This document shows positions 30,934 through 39,220 of a DNA stretch of 64,000 nucleotides, piece after piece (position 1 is the stretch's first letter; each line of letters opens with the position of its first letter). Source of the stretch: Advenella incenata (GTDB lineage: Bacteria > Pseudomonadota > Gammaproteobacteria > Burkholderiales > Burkholderiaceae_B); the NCBI RefSeq assembly GCF_004217095.1, contig NZ_SHKO01000001.1, positions 2,433,652-2,497,651 of the forward strand, read 5' to 3'. The notes under the pieces are model-generated. The model saw only the letters and a program-made list of their open reading frames with translations, did no database searches and was not told the origin of the DNA. A program made the position numbers and the translations under genes.

Positions 30934-31719
30934 ATGTGCATTATTTATCTGTCCATTGCCAAAGATCCCGACTGGCCACTTTATATCGCCGCCAATCGTG
31001 ACGAATTTCATGCCAGGCCAGCCCTGCCGGCCGCGCCGTGGGATGCCAATCCTGATATTTTCTCGGGACTGGATCTGAGCGGTGGCGGCACATGGCTGGC
31101 GATCAACAGAAATGGCCGCTTTGCGATGCTGACCAATTTTCGTGATCCTTCCGGCTTTATCCCCCAGGCCCCCACACGCGGCCTGCTGGTAAGCAATTTT
31201 GTAGACGGGGATACAACCGCCGGCGAATACGCCGCGCAGGTGTGGAAAACCGGCGATAGCTATAATGGCTTCAATCTGATCGTGGGCGATGTGAGCGAGG
31301 TTTACTACACCGGTAATAGACAGGACGCGCCACCGCAAAAGCTGGCGCATGGCAGCTATATTCTATCCAATCATCTGCTGGACACGCCCTGGCCCAAGGC
31401 CGAACGCCTGCGTCGCGGCCTGGATGCGCTCACGCCCGACTGCTGTCCCGATGCCTTGCAACAGGTATTTGCGCTGCTTAAGGACACGACCCCTGCGCCC
31501 GACGACGCCTTACCCGACACCGGCATTCCGTTAGACCGCGAACGGCTGCTGAGCAGTCCTTTTATCATCAGCGAGAACTACGGCACCCGCTGCTCCTCCA
31601 TTATTGCGGTCAATCGCAGCGGACAGGCCACCTTCAGCGAACTGACCTACGCGCCGGATGCCCGCGAAACCGGACGTCGTGACTGGACCTTCTCCATGCA
31701 CACCCCCTACCGCTACTGA
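30934..31719 (+). CDS. NRDE (TANGO2-like) family protein
   Basis: A 261-residue protein of the NRDE family, named for its motif, here within YIAANRDEFHARPA near residue 28. MCIIYL with Cys2, GGGTWLAINRNGRFAMLTNF and RGLLVSNFV are further conserved features. Relatives include the human TANGO2 protein; the biochemical role is unsettled and a link to haem or lipid handling has been proposed. It lies about 40 bases after the PIN gene on the same strand. Confidence 0.88.
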   Translation: MCIIYLSIAKDPDWPLYIAANRDEFHARPALPAAPWDANPDIFSGLDLSGGGTWLAINRNGRFAMLTNFRDPSGFIPQAPTRGLLVSNFVDGDTTAGEYAAQVWKTGDSYNGFNLIVGDVSEVYYTGNRQDAPPQKLAHGSYILSNHLLDTPWPKAERLRRGLDALTPDCCPDALQQVFALLKDTTPAPDDALPDTGIPLDRERLLSSPFIISENYGTRCSSIIAVNRSGQATFSELTYAPDARETGRRDWTFSMHTPYRY

Positions 31720-31792
31720 TTGCGCAGTGCGTGACCATTCGAAGGTACAATGAACGGATTGTTCATTCAACCAGACTCAAGACGCACAAGCC

Positions 31793-32728
31793 ATGGATCG
31801 CTTCACCCAACTGGAAAGTTTTGTCGCAGTTGCCACGCTTGGCACCCTGTCGGCTGCCGCCAAGCAGCATGGCATCGCCCCTGCCATGATGGGACGGCGC
31901 ATCGATGCGCTGGAAGAGCGCCTTGGGGTGAAATTGCTGATTCGCTCCACCCGCAAGCTGACCCTTACGCCTGAAGGCCACGCCTTTGTTGAAGAAGCCC
32001 AGCGCATCCTGAAGGATCTGGCAGAAACCGAGAGCCAGATTACACAGGGCAAGGTAAAAATTGCCGGCCCCTTGCGCCTGACCGCGCCTGCCGGCTTCGG
32101 GCGACAGCACGTAGCGCCGCACATACCGGATTTTTGCCACCGCCATCCCGACATCCGAGTCACACTGGATCTGACCGACAGAATCATCGATATGTTCGAA
32201 GAGCAATATGACTGCGCCATCCGCATCGGTGATCTGCCAGATTCCCAGTTGATCGCATTAAAGCTGGCCGAAAACCGACGGGTGGTGGTCGCCTCGCCTG
32301 CCTATTTGAAACGGCACGGCACACCCAAGACACCGGCGGATCTGGTCAAACACGAATGTCTGTCGTTCGGCCCGCAAGGCAGTCAGAGCAAGGGGTGGCT
32401 GTTCCGAGAAAAAGGCAGCAACCGCGCCTTCAAACCTGCCGGCCGGCTGGCCTGCTCTGATGGCAGTGTCCTGCACGAATGGGCATTGCATGGCTTTGGC
32501 CTGTCGTGGCGGTCCTTGTGGGAAGTGCAGGCCGACCTGAATGCCGGTCGCCTGGTCACGGTTCTGGACGATTATGCAACCTCGCCCAACGGGATCTATG
32601 CCGTATTGCCAAACCGCAAGCACCTGCCCCAGCGCACCCGCAGCTTTATCGATATGCTCAAGCAGCACTACGCTTCAGAGGGCTACTGGGATGCAATACA
32701 CACCCCGCCCGCGGCGGCAATACTGTGA
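31793..32728 (+). CDS. LysR-family transcriptional regulator
   Basis: A 311-residue regulator. The N-terminal winged helix-turn-helix is FVAVATLGTLSAAAKQHGIAPAMMGRRIDALEERLGVKLL, recognised in parts, followed by a hinge and a periplasmic-binding-like ligand domain. The closest style is the group with RLTAPAGFGRQHVAPHIPDF. No divergent target gene is visible: the upstream gene reads the same way and the downstream gene is convergent. TGAAC-N5-GTTCA at 31751-31765 in the 73-base upstream gap is a plausible self-regulatory site. Confidence 0.85.
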   Translation: MDRFTQLESFVAVATLGTLSAAAKQHGIAPAMMGRRIDALEERLGVKLLIRSTRKLTLTPEGHAFVEEAQRILKDLAETESQITQGKVKIAGPLRLTAPAGFGRQHVAPHIPDFCHRHPDIRVTLDLTDRIIDMFEEQYDCAIRIGDLPDSQLIALKLAENRRVVVASPAYLKRHGTPKTPADLVKHECLSFGPQGSQSKGWLFREKGSNRAFKPAGRLACSDGSVLHEWALHGFGLSWRSLWEVQADLNAGRLVTVLDDYATSPNGIYAVLPNRKHLPQRTRSFIDMLKQHYASEGYWDAIHTPPAAAIL

Positions 32729-32758
32729 AGAAGCGAGCGCACACAATGCGCCCGTTTG

Positions 32759-33565
32759 TTATTTACCTTCAGCCAATACGTCCTGTGGCAAATCGGTCGC
32801 GTGATATTTTTTGAAGATGGTATTTAACTGGCCGTTTTTCAAATTCTGGCGGATCAGTTCATTGATTTTTTCTTTCAATTGCTGGTTGTTGCGGGCGATG
32901 CCGATACCCATTTTCGAGGTCGACATCACAACCTTGATATCCAGAGCCTTGGCCGGATCCTTTTTATTGAGCGCGGCAATAATGGAAGGCGCGGTCGAAA
33001 AAATATTTGCCTGTCCGCTGGTTATCGCGGTAATGGCTGTCGCATCGTTTTCAAAACGAACAATGTTGGTTCCTGGTGGTGCCAGCTTGGTGACGTTCTG
33101 ATCATTGGTGGTGCCCCTGGCTGTGACCACTGTTTTTCCTGCCAGATCCTCCATCTGCTTGATGGGCGCATCCTTGGGCGCTCCTATCACAGACTGAATC
33201 ACTGCGTAAGGTATTGAGAAATCAATTACCTTTGCGCGCTCTGGCGTGATCGACAAACTTGAAATCACAATGTCGGCCTTGTTGGTAAGCAGAAACGGAA
33301 TGCGATTGGCCTGGGTAGTTGGGACAATTTGCAGCGTCACGCCCAGGTCCTTTGCCAACAGATTGGCCGTTTCAACGTCCGAACCCACTTCCTTCATGGT
33401 TTCGCTTTTCATGCCATAAGGGGGCGCACTCAGATCGATGGCAACCCGCAGCACTTTTTGCTGCATGATCTGTTCCAGGGTATTGGCACAGGCGGGGGCC
33501 GCTGTGCCCAGCAGTGCCGTGGCCAGAGTAATTGCCGCAAGCGCGGGTTTGAGCGAATAAGTCAT
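32759..33565 (-). CDS. Family 3 ABC transporter solute-binding protein
   Basis: A 268-residue periplasmic protein of the polar amino-acid family. The signal peptide ends near PACAN. LRVAIDLSAPPYGM, ADIVISSLSITPERAKVIDFSIPYA in parts, and ITSGQANIF are family features; the site usually holds a carboxylate ligand. It is the last gene of a minus-strand importer operon (permease, permease, ATPase, binding protein), lying 116 bases after the ATPase gene. The nearby UxaA-type dehydratase and GntR regulator suggest a sugar-acid or similar substrate, which is only an inference. Confidence 0.85.
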   Translation of the reverse strand: MTYSLKPALAAITLATALLGTAAPACANTLEQIMQQKVLRVAIDLSAPPYGMKSETMKEVGSDVETANLLAKDLGVTLQIVPTTQANRIPFLLTNKADIVISSLSITPERAKVIDFSIPYAVIQSVIGAPKDAPIKQMEDLAGKTVVTARGTTNDQNVTKLAPPGTNIVRFENDATAITAITSGQANIFSTAPSIIAALNKKDPAKALDIKVVMSTSKMGIGIARNNQQLKEKINELIRQNLKNGQLNTIFKKYHATDLPQDVLAEGK

Positions 33566-33681
33566 TATTGTCTCCTGTGTGGAATATTGTTTTCTAACGA
33601 ATCAACAAAAATAAAGGATGCGTTTTAATAAAAAGTACGTTTAATAAAAGATACGTTCAGCTTGCTTTGCCGCACGCCGGA

Positions 33682-34530
33682 TTACAGGCCGTTATCCAGG
33701 AAGTGCTTCAATTCAGGGGTCTGCGGATTGCGCAGCATATCCGGCCCACCCTGTTCATGGATTTTGCCCTGATACATATAAACAATGCGATGTGCGACCT
33801 TCATGGCAAATGCCATTTCGTGCGTCACCAGCACCATCGTCATACCTTCACGCGCCAGTTTTTCAATGACACGCAGTACCTCTCCGGTTAGCTGGGGATC
33901 CAGCGCAGAAGTCACCTCATCAAACAGCATGAGTTTGGGCCCCATCGCCAATGAACGAGCAATCGCAACGCGTTGCTGCTGTCCGCCCGAGAGCTGCTCC
34001 GGGTACATCTGACTTTTCTCCGACAGGCCAACCTGCGCCAATACGGTTTGCGCGATTTCCTTGGCCTGGCTCTTGCCCATCTTCTTGACCGACGTTAGCG
34101 CAAGTGTGATATTGCGCTCTACGGTCAAATGCGGGAACAGGTTGTAGCTCTGGAAAACAATGCCGACATCCTGGCGCAGCATCTTCAGGTCAGACTTGGG
34201 GATATCCGCACCAAAGGTATGCCCGCATACCGTCACCGACCCCTTATCGATCTGCTCCAGATGATCCATGCAGCGCAGCGCCGTACTCTTGCCCGATCCG
34301 CTCTGGCCGATAATGGCAATAATTTCACCGGGCTTGACGCTCAGATCGATTCCTTTGAGTACATGATTGTCGCCGAACCATTTATGTACATTGTCCAGGC
34401 GCACGATGTCGCCTGCTATCACCTGAGCATCGTGCGACAAGGGCTGCGCGCCAGCCGACACGTTGCCTGGCGAGACGGGTGCGCCGACAGGCAGATCGGC
34501 TACCGGTTGCTGCGTAGGCACTGAATTCAT
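33682..34530 (-). CDS. Polar-amino-acid-type ABC transporter ATP-binding protein
   Basis: A 282-residue GlnQ/HisP-type ATPase. Walker A is GQSGSGKSTALRC, the signature is LSGGQQQRVAIARSLA, Walker B LMLFDEVTSALD, and the switch is VLVTHEMAFAM. About 40 residues rich in Pro/Ala/Val precede the domain, which is long for the family. The ATG at 34530 has AAAGGAG upstream, so the extension appears genuine. It lies 28 bases after the second permease. Confidence 0.9.
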   Translation of the reverse strand: MNSVPTQQPVADLPVGAPVSPGNVSAGAQPLSHDAQVIAGDIVRLDNVHKWFGDNHVLKGIDLSVKPGEIIAIIGQSGSGKSTALRCMDHLEQIDKGSVTVCGHTFGADIPKSDLKMLRQDVGIVFQSYNLFPHLTVERNITLALTSVKKMGKSQAKEIAQTVLAQVGLSEKSQMYPEQLSGGQQQRVAIARSLAMGPKLMLFDEVTSALDPQLTGEVLRVIEKLAREGMTMVLVTHEMAFAMKVAHRIVYMYQGKIHEQGGPDMLRNPQTPELKHFLDNGL

Positions 34531-34557
34531 ATTGGCTCCTTTGTGTAATTTTGCATA

Positions 34558-35205
34558 TCAGCCGCGAGATACGTTCAGCTTGCGTTCAAGCTTCAGGCTC
34601 AGTCGCGACAGTGGATAACAAATAATGAAATACAAGACCGCGGCAAGCCCAAAGTACAGAAATGGCTGGAAGGTCGCGTTATTGAGTATTTTCGCGTTAT
34701 AGGACAGCTCGGCAAAACCGATTACCAACGAGGCGATCGAGGTATTCTTGACAATCTGCACCATAAAACCCACGGTCGGCGGCACGGCGATGCGCAATGC
34801 CTGCGGCAAAATAACCTGGAACATGCGCTGAATACGGCTCAAACCCAGGCACTCGGCCGCTTCCCACTGGTTTCTCGGCACAGATTGAATACAGCCTCGC
34901 CAGATTTCACCCAAAAATGCCGAGGACTGAATGGTTAGCGCCAGCACCGCTGCCGTCAGCGCAGGCACTGAGGTAAAGCCCAAAATGGTCGGGCCATAAA
35001 AACACACCCCCATGAGCACCAGCAGCGGTGTACCCTGAATGGCCTGAATATAGGTAAAGGCTGCGCCACGGACAATGGGATTGGCAGAAACGCGCATCAG
35101 TGCGATCATCAGCCCCACGGCACTGGCAAACACAAAGGTAAGCACGGACAGCACAAAGGTGCCCCAGGCGCCCTGCAACAGAAAAACCAGCTGTTCTTGA
35201 TTCAT
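34558..35205 (-). CDS. Polar-amino-acid-type ABC transporter permease (second)
   Basis: A 215-residue HisM/GlnP-type permease with about five membrane helices. The EAA loop that contacts the ATPase is NQWEAAECLGLSRIQRMFQV and is intact. VRGAAFTYIQAIQGTPLLVL is the conserved N-terminal part. GGAGC lies before the ATG at 35205. It forms the channel with the permease encoded 16 bases upstream. Confidence 0.9.
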   Translation of the reverse strand: MNQEQLVFLLQGAWGTFVLSVLTFVFASAVGLMIALMRVSANPIVRGAAFTYIQAIQGTPLLVLMGVCFYGPTILGFTSVPALTAAVLALTIQSSAFLGEIWRGCIQSVPRNQWEAAECLGLSRIQRMFQVILPQALRIAVPPTVGFMVQIVKNTSIASLVIGFAELSYNAKILNNATFQPFLYFGLAAVLYFIICYPLSRLSLKLERKLNVSRG

Positions 35206-35221
35206 ATTTCAGCGCTCCGGT

Positions 35222-35905
35222 TCAAAGCAACGTGCCCAGGCGACGCCTGCGTACAAAAAGCAACTTGGCCAACATCCAGAAAATAGCCCGAACCATCAGC
35301 GACATGGCCAGATAGATTCCCCAGAGAATGATAAAGACTTCGAAATTGCGGAACGTCATGGATTGCACCTGACCCGAAACGCCGAACAAATCTTCGGTCC
35401 CCACCGCTGAGAGCACACTGGTAACCAGCATGAGCAAAATGAACTGGCTGGTAAGCGCCGGGTATACACGCTCCAGGGCCGGCACCAGAATAATGTGCCA
35501 GTACACCTGCAAGGGAGATAACCCCAGGCACTCGCCTGCTTCCCGCTGGCTGCGCGGCACAGATTCGATCCCGGCCCGCACAATCTCACAGGTATAAGCC
35601 GTGATATTGATGACAAGTGCAAGAATGGCGCCGACCAGAATCGGCATGGTCAGCCCCACGCTGGACATGCCGAAAATCAGAAAGTAGCTTTGGATGATCA
35701 GCGGCGTATTGCGAATCACCTCGACATAGGCGCCGACCGTTTTGCTTAACCACGAAATGGACGAGCTGCGAGCGACCGCGCACATGACGCCAAGAATAAA
35801 CCCGGCCAGCGTGGACCAGAACGACATGACAACCGTCGTACGTGCCCCTTCCAAGAAGAACTGCCAGTAGGCAAAGACAGAGCTGAAATCGAACTCATAA
35901 GTCAT
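35222..35905 (-). CDS. Polar-amino-acid-type ABC transporter permease (first)
   Basis: A 227-residue HisQ/GlnP-type permease, first gene of the importer operon. VGAYVEVIRNTPLIIQSYFL is the N-terminal signature, and SQREAGECLGLSPLQVYWHI is the EAA loop. The start at 35905 is 164 bases from the divergent GntR gene, and both operator sites lie between them. Confidence 0.9.
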   Translation of the reverse strand: MTYEFDFSSVFAYWQFFLEGARTTVVMSFWSTLAGFILGVMCAVARSSSISWLSKTVGAYVEVIRNTPLIIQSYFLIFGMSSVGLTMPILVGAILALVINITAYTCEIVRAGIESVPRSQREAGECLGLSPLQVYWHIILVPALERVYPALTSQFILLMLVTSVLSAVGTEDLFGVSGQVQSMTFRNFEVFIILWGIYLAMSLMVRAIFWMLAKLLFVRRRRLGTLL

Positions 35906-35957
35906 GTCTGACCCGCTTTTGACTGTGATAAAAGTAAGACATCCTACACGGACTAAT

Positions 35958-35968
35958 TGGTAAAACCA
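35958..35968. promoter_or_regulatory. FadR/GntR-type operator, proximal to the ABC operon
   Basis: TGGTAAAACCA fits the TGGTNNNACCA palindrome bound by many FCD-type GntR regulators. An AATTGG extension to the left and CACTT to the right are shared with the second site, so the repeat covers about 17 bases. It lies 53 bases upstream of the first permease. Confidence 0.7.
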
Positions 35969-36008
35969 CTTATAGAAAACCCTATAAAATGCATATTTAC
36001 ACCATAAT

Positions 36009-36019
36009 TGGTTTGACCA
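36009..36019. promoter_or_regulatory. FadR/GntR-type operator, proximal to the regulator gene
   Basis: TGGTTTGACCA is the second copy of the TGGTNNNACCA palindrome, again flanked by AAT and CTTA. Its centre is 51 bases from that of the first copy, about five helical turns, so dimers on one face of the DNA could interact. It is about 50 bases before the regulator start. Confidence 0.7.
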
Positions 36020-36068
36020 CTTAAGTTGAATCCCCTATATTGGATTTAATTTGATTTCAATTGAAAAT

Positions 36069-36959
36069 ATGACTTCCGACGCACCGTCCCCATCTCGCAA
36101 AATGGCGGCAAGAGCCTATCTGCAGACCGCTGCGCAATTGCGCACGGTTATTGCGAACCTGCACATCGGTGCAGGCGCCCGCCTGCCTTCGGAAAGAGAG
36201 CTTGCACAACAGTTAGGGGTGTCGCGGCCGACGCTGCGCGAGGCGCTGATCGTTCTGGAACTGCAGGATGAAGTTGAAATCCGAATCGGCTCGGGCATCT
36301 ACGTAAAAAGCAGCACCGCACAAACCGAGTCAACGGCGCAGGCAGATCATGCCGGCGCCAACAAAGTGCCGCCTAGCGCACCCCAGCGTGACGCTCAGGC
36401 TCAAACAGATGAGGCTGCCGGCAGTCAACAAGCCGCTGCACAAGCTATGTCCGGCGATGATCCGGATAGCGCTCCCCTTCTTGCCCACGCCGCCTTAAGG
36501 CTGCACAGCATTGCCGAAGACAGCCCGAAAGAGGTAAACCAGATGCGCTATTTTCTGGAATCTGCGGTGGCTGCCGAAGCGGCCCGTTTCATGTCGCCCG
36601 GCCTGCGTAAAAAACTCAGGAAAAGCCTGACGGACATGCAAGCGGCCATGGCGCAAAGCGATTTATCGACCAATGCCCGCATGGCCGATGCAGACCGGCT
36701 TTTTCATATGACGCTGGCGCAGAGCACCGACAATCAACTGGTCATACAGACCATAACCGGCTTATTCGACCAGCGCTACCGGCCGATTGCCCGCACCATG
36801 CACCGTCATTTTGACGATCAGCAGGCCTGGCTGGCTGCCATGCAGGAGCATGAACAAATCTGCCAGGCCATCGAAGAGCGCGATCCGTTGCAGGCGCAGG
36901 CCGCCATGCAGCGCCATTTGACCCGCGCCCATCAGCGCCTGATGGCCATCATCGGCTAA
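36069..36959 (+). CDS. FCD-type (FadR subfamily) GntR transcriptional regulator with long linker
   Basis: A 296-residue regulator if started at the ATG at 36069; a TTG at 36051 is an alternative. The N-terminal winged helix includes GARLPSERELAQQLGVSRPTLREALIVLE, read in parts. The C-terminal all-helical FCD domain has ADRLFHMTLAQSTDNQLV and EHEQICQAIEERDPLQAQAAMQRH, with the Asp/His metal pattern. Between them lie about 60 Gln/Ala/Asp-rich residues (around 85-145), absent from typical FadR proteins. It probably represses the divergent importer and the downstream dehydratase through the paired operators. Confidence 0.85.
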   Translation: MTSDAPSPSRKMAARAYLQTAAQLRTVIANLHIGAGARLPSERELAQQLGVSRPTLREALIVLELQDEVEIRIGSGIYVKSSTAQTESTAQADHAGANKVPPSAPQRDAQAQTDEAAGSQQAAAQAMSGDDPDSAPLLAHAALRLHSIAEDSPKEVNQMRYFLESAVAAEAARFMSPGLRKKLRKSLTDMQAAMAQSDLSTNARMADADRLFHMTLAQSTDNQLVIQTITGLFDQRYRPIARTMHRHFDDQQAWLAAMQEHEQICQAIEERDPLQAQAAMQRHLTRAHQRLMAIIG

Positions 36960-36999
36960 CACACCATCATTATTTCAAAGTGAAATCCAGAGGACCTCA

Positions 37000-38517
37000 A
37001 TGAAGAAGACCATACGACTGCATGCCAATGATAATGTCATTATTGCGACTGAACAGCTGATGCAGGGCAATACAGAGGACGGAATCGCCATCCTCGGACT
37101 GGTTCCCGCCGGACACAAGATCGCCACCGTGGACATCGCAAAAGACAGCCCGGTACGCCGCTACAACCAAATCATTGGTAAGGCGACCCGCGACATCCGC
37201 GCCGGCCAGCATGTTCATACGCACAATATGACCATGATGGATTTCGAACGTGATTACGACTTCGGCTCTCACACAAAGAATGTGCCAGTCAACGAAAATA
37301 CTGACCAGTTCATGGGCTACGTCAGGCCAGATGGCCGGGTTGCAACGCGCAACTTCATCGGGATCCTCACCTCTGTGAACTGTTCGGCGACCGCTGCCAA
37401 AGCCATTGCCGATCATTTCCGTCGCGATATCAATCCCGCAGCGCTGGCAGACTTTCCCAACGTTGATGGTGTAGTTGCCCTGCCCCATGCCACCGGCTGT
37501 GGCCACGCAGCCGAGGGCCTGTTTGTGGAAACGCTCAGGCGCACCCTGGTCGGCTACGCAAAACACCCCAACTTTCATTCGGTACTGATGGTCGGCCTGG
37601 GCTGTGAGTCCAATCAGATCTCAGCCATTCTTGCGTCCGGCAATATGAAAGAAAGCGTTAACCTGCAAACCTTTACCATTCAGGATACCGGCGGCACCGC
37701 GAAAACCGTCGCCAAAGGCATCGCAGTGGTCAAGTCCATGCTGCCTGCCGCCAACCAAGTCCAGCGTGAGCCGGTGTCTGCCTCACATCTTACCGTGGGC
37801 CTGCAATGCGGCGGTTCTGACGGTTATTCCGGCATTACCGCAAACCCGGCGCTGGGTGCAGCCGTTGATCGTCTGGTACGCGCCGGTGGCACCGCCATTC
37901 TGTCGGAAACACCTGAGATTTATGGTGCAGAACATTTGCTGACTCAGCGCGCCGTCAGTCGTGAAGTTGGCGAAAAATTGGTAGCCCGCATCAAATGGTG
38001 GGAAGATTATTGCGAACGCAATTTTGCCGAAATGAATAACAATCCGTCTGCCGGCAACAAGGCTGGCGGGCTGACAACCATTCTGGAAAAATCACTGGGC
38101 GCGGTCGCCAAGGCCGGCACCACCAACCTGAATGACGTTTACGAATATGCGCAGCCTGTTACGGCAAAAGGCATGGTATTCATGGACTCACCCGGTTTCG
38201 ATCCGGTATCGGCCACCGGACAGGTTGCCTCGGGCGCCAATCTGATTTGTTTTACAACCGGCCGCGGCTCGGCTTACGGCTGTACCCCCTCTCCGTCGCT
38301 CAAGCTGAGTACCAACAATGCGTTGTGGCAACGTCAGGAAGAAGATATCGATATCAACTGTGGCACGATCATCAGCGGTGAAGAAACGGTAGACAGCCTG
38401 GGAGAAAAAATCTATCACATGATACTGGACGCGGCATCAGGCAAAAAAACCAAGAGCGAACTGCACGGCTATGGACAAAATGAGTTTGCACCGTGGCCGT
38501 TGGGTGTAACAATGTAG
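37000..38517 (+). CDS. UxaA/GarD-type dehydratase (altronate/galactarate dehydratase family)
   Basis: A 505-residue enzyme with an N-terminal SAF domain (MKKTIRLHANDNVIIATEQL) fused to the large catalytic domain. GYVRPDGRVATRNFIGILTS, NCSATAAKAIADHF, LPHATGCGHA and VGLGCESNQI are UxaA-family signatures, with conserved Cys and His that may hold iron. The family includes altronate and galactarate dehydratases and sulfolactate lyases, so the substrate is not fixed by sequence. It follows the GntR gene by 40 bases, with AGAGGACC before the ATG. Confidence 0.8.
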   Translation: MKKTIRLHANDNVIIATEQLMQGNTEDGIAILGLVPAGHKIATVDIAKDSPVRRYNQIIGKATRDIRAGQHVHTHNMTMMDFERDYDFGSHTKNVPVNENTDQFMGYVRPDGRVATRNFIGILTSVNCSATAAKAIADHFRRDINPAALADFPNVDGVVALPHATGCGHAAEGLFVETLRRTLVGYAKHPNFHSVLMVGLGCESNQISAILASGNMKESVNLQTFTIQDTGGTAKTVAKGIAVVKSMLPAANQVQREPVSASHLTVGLQCGGSDGYSGITANPALGAAVDRLVRAGGTAILSETPEIYGAEHLLTQRAVSREVGEKLVARIKWWEDYCERNFAEMNNNPSAGNKAGGLTTILEKSLGAVAKAGTTNLNDVYEYAQPVTAKGMVFMDSPGFDPVSATGQVASGANLICFTTGRGSAYGCTPSPSLKLSTNNALWQRQEEDIDINCGTIISGEETVDSLGEKIYHMILDAASGKKTKSELHGYGQNEFAPWPLGVTM

Positions 38518-38527
38518 CTACAAGCCC

Positions 38528-38587
38528 TAAAGACCTCAGTAATAAAGGTTTTAGCGATAAAGATCTCAGCAATAAAGACTTCGGCCA
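38528..38587 (+). repeat. Four-unit 15-bp tandem repeat after the dehydratase
   Basis: Four consecutive 15-base units beginning TAAAG: TAAAGACCTCAGTAA, TAAAGGTTTTAGCGA, TAAAGATCTCAGCAA and TAAAGACTTCGGCCA. In the frame that begins AAA they read KDLSN KGFSD KDLSN KDFGQ, a pentapeptide-like pattern, but no start codon or ribosome site precedes it. It starts ten bases after the stop codon. Confidence 0.8.
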
Positions 38588-38626
38588 ATCCATGGCGGCT
38601 GGCATTGAACCTGCCTCCATGGATTG
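38586..38626. repeat. Ten-pair inverted repeat, possible transcription end
   Basis: CAATCCATGG at 38586-38595 and CCATGGATTG at 38617-38626 form a perfect stem with a 21-base loop, overlapping the end of the tandem repeat. There is no T-tract, so it may be a mRNA stabiliser or a Rho-related end and not a classical terminator. Confidence 0.45.
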
Positions 38627-38794
38627 ACCTAAAGGAGTGAAAGGTGTCCGCTGTACGACACCATTGTCAGGGGCATTCTGTGCGGCCGATGGCGCAGGCA
38701 GGTATGATTCTTTCCAATCCGGCCGTCCGTGGCGCGCAGCGTGGCTGCGTTCTTGCTTGCGGATGAGACCCCGTCGACAGTGAAGTCGTCCGGT
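38627..38794. other. Intergenic stretch between the dehydratase and the PPC operon
   Basis: About 170 bases between convergent genes. A minus-strand frame at 38629-38937 overlaps the real PPC gene and has no family features. Nothing else is recognised here. Confidence 0.4.
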
Positions 38795-39187
38795 TTAATC
38801 CAGCCACTCCTGTACCATGACCTCGATCGTGATACACACGGGTGAACCACCCTTAATAAATCTGCCGGCAAATACTTCGCCCGCATTGTTGGCCACAATG
38901 CCATAGAGTTCCACTTCGGTTTTTCCTTCACGATCACGGCGCACGTGACCGTTCATGCTCAGAATTTCCACCGCGAATCCTTCCACATTGATATTGCGCG
39001 GCACGCCTTCGTCGGTCATGATTTGCAGGCTGGACTTGAACAGACTGCCAAGCCCGCCTTTGATCACGCCCTGAGCAATATCGTGTTCGCGGCAGATGTC
39101 TTCCATGCCGGTGATAAGATCGTCATTGCAGAAAAACCGCGCATTGACCACACGCCCTACCCGACAGTGCCTGATACTGGATTCCAT
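38795..39187 (-). CDS. PPC/DUF296-domain protein (short)
   Basis: A 130-residue protein that is almost entirely one PPC (plants and prokaryotes conserved, DUF296) domain, a trimeric fold found in plant AT-hook proteins and uncharacterised bacterial proteins. GVIKGGLGSLFKSSLQIM and GKTEVELYGIVANNAGEVFA are the domain core. It is the last gene of the operon, 33 bases after a longer PPC gene with which it shares little sequence. No signal peptide or DNA-binding motif is seen. The function is unknown; an enzyme or ligand-binding partner of the CoA ligase is one guess. Confidence 0.75.
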   Translation of the reverse strand: MESSIRHCRVGRVVNARFFCNDDLITGMEDICREHDIAQGVIKGGLGSLFKSSLQIMTDEGVPRNINVEGFAVEILSMNGHVRRDREGKTEVELYGIVANNAGEVFAGRFIKGGSPVCITIEVMVQEWLD

Positions 39188-39220
39188 ACATCTGTTCCTT
39201 TGCCGTTCAGGGCTAAAACC

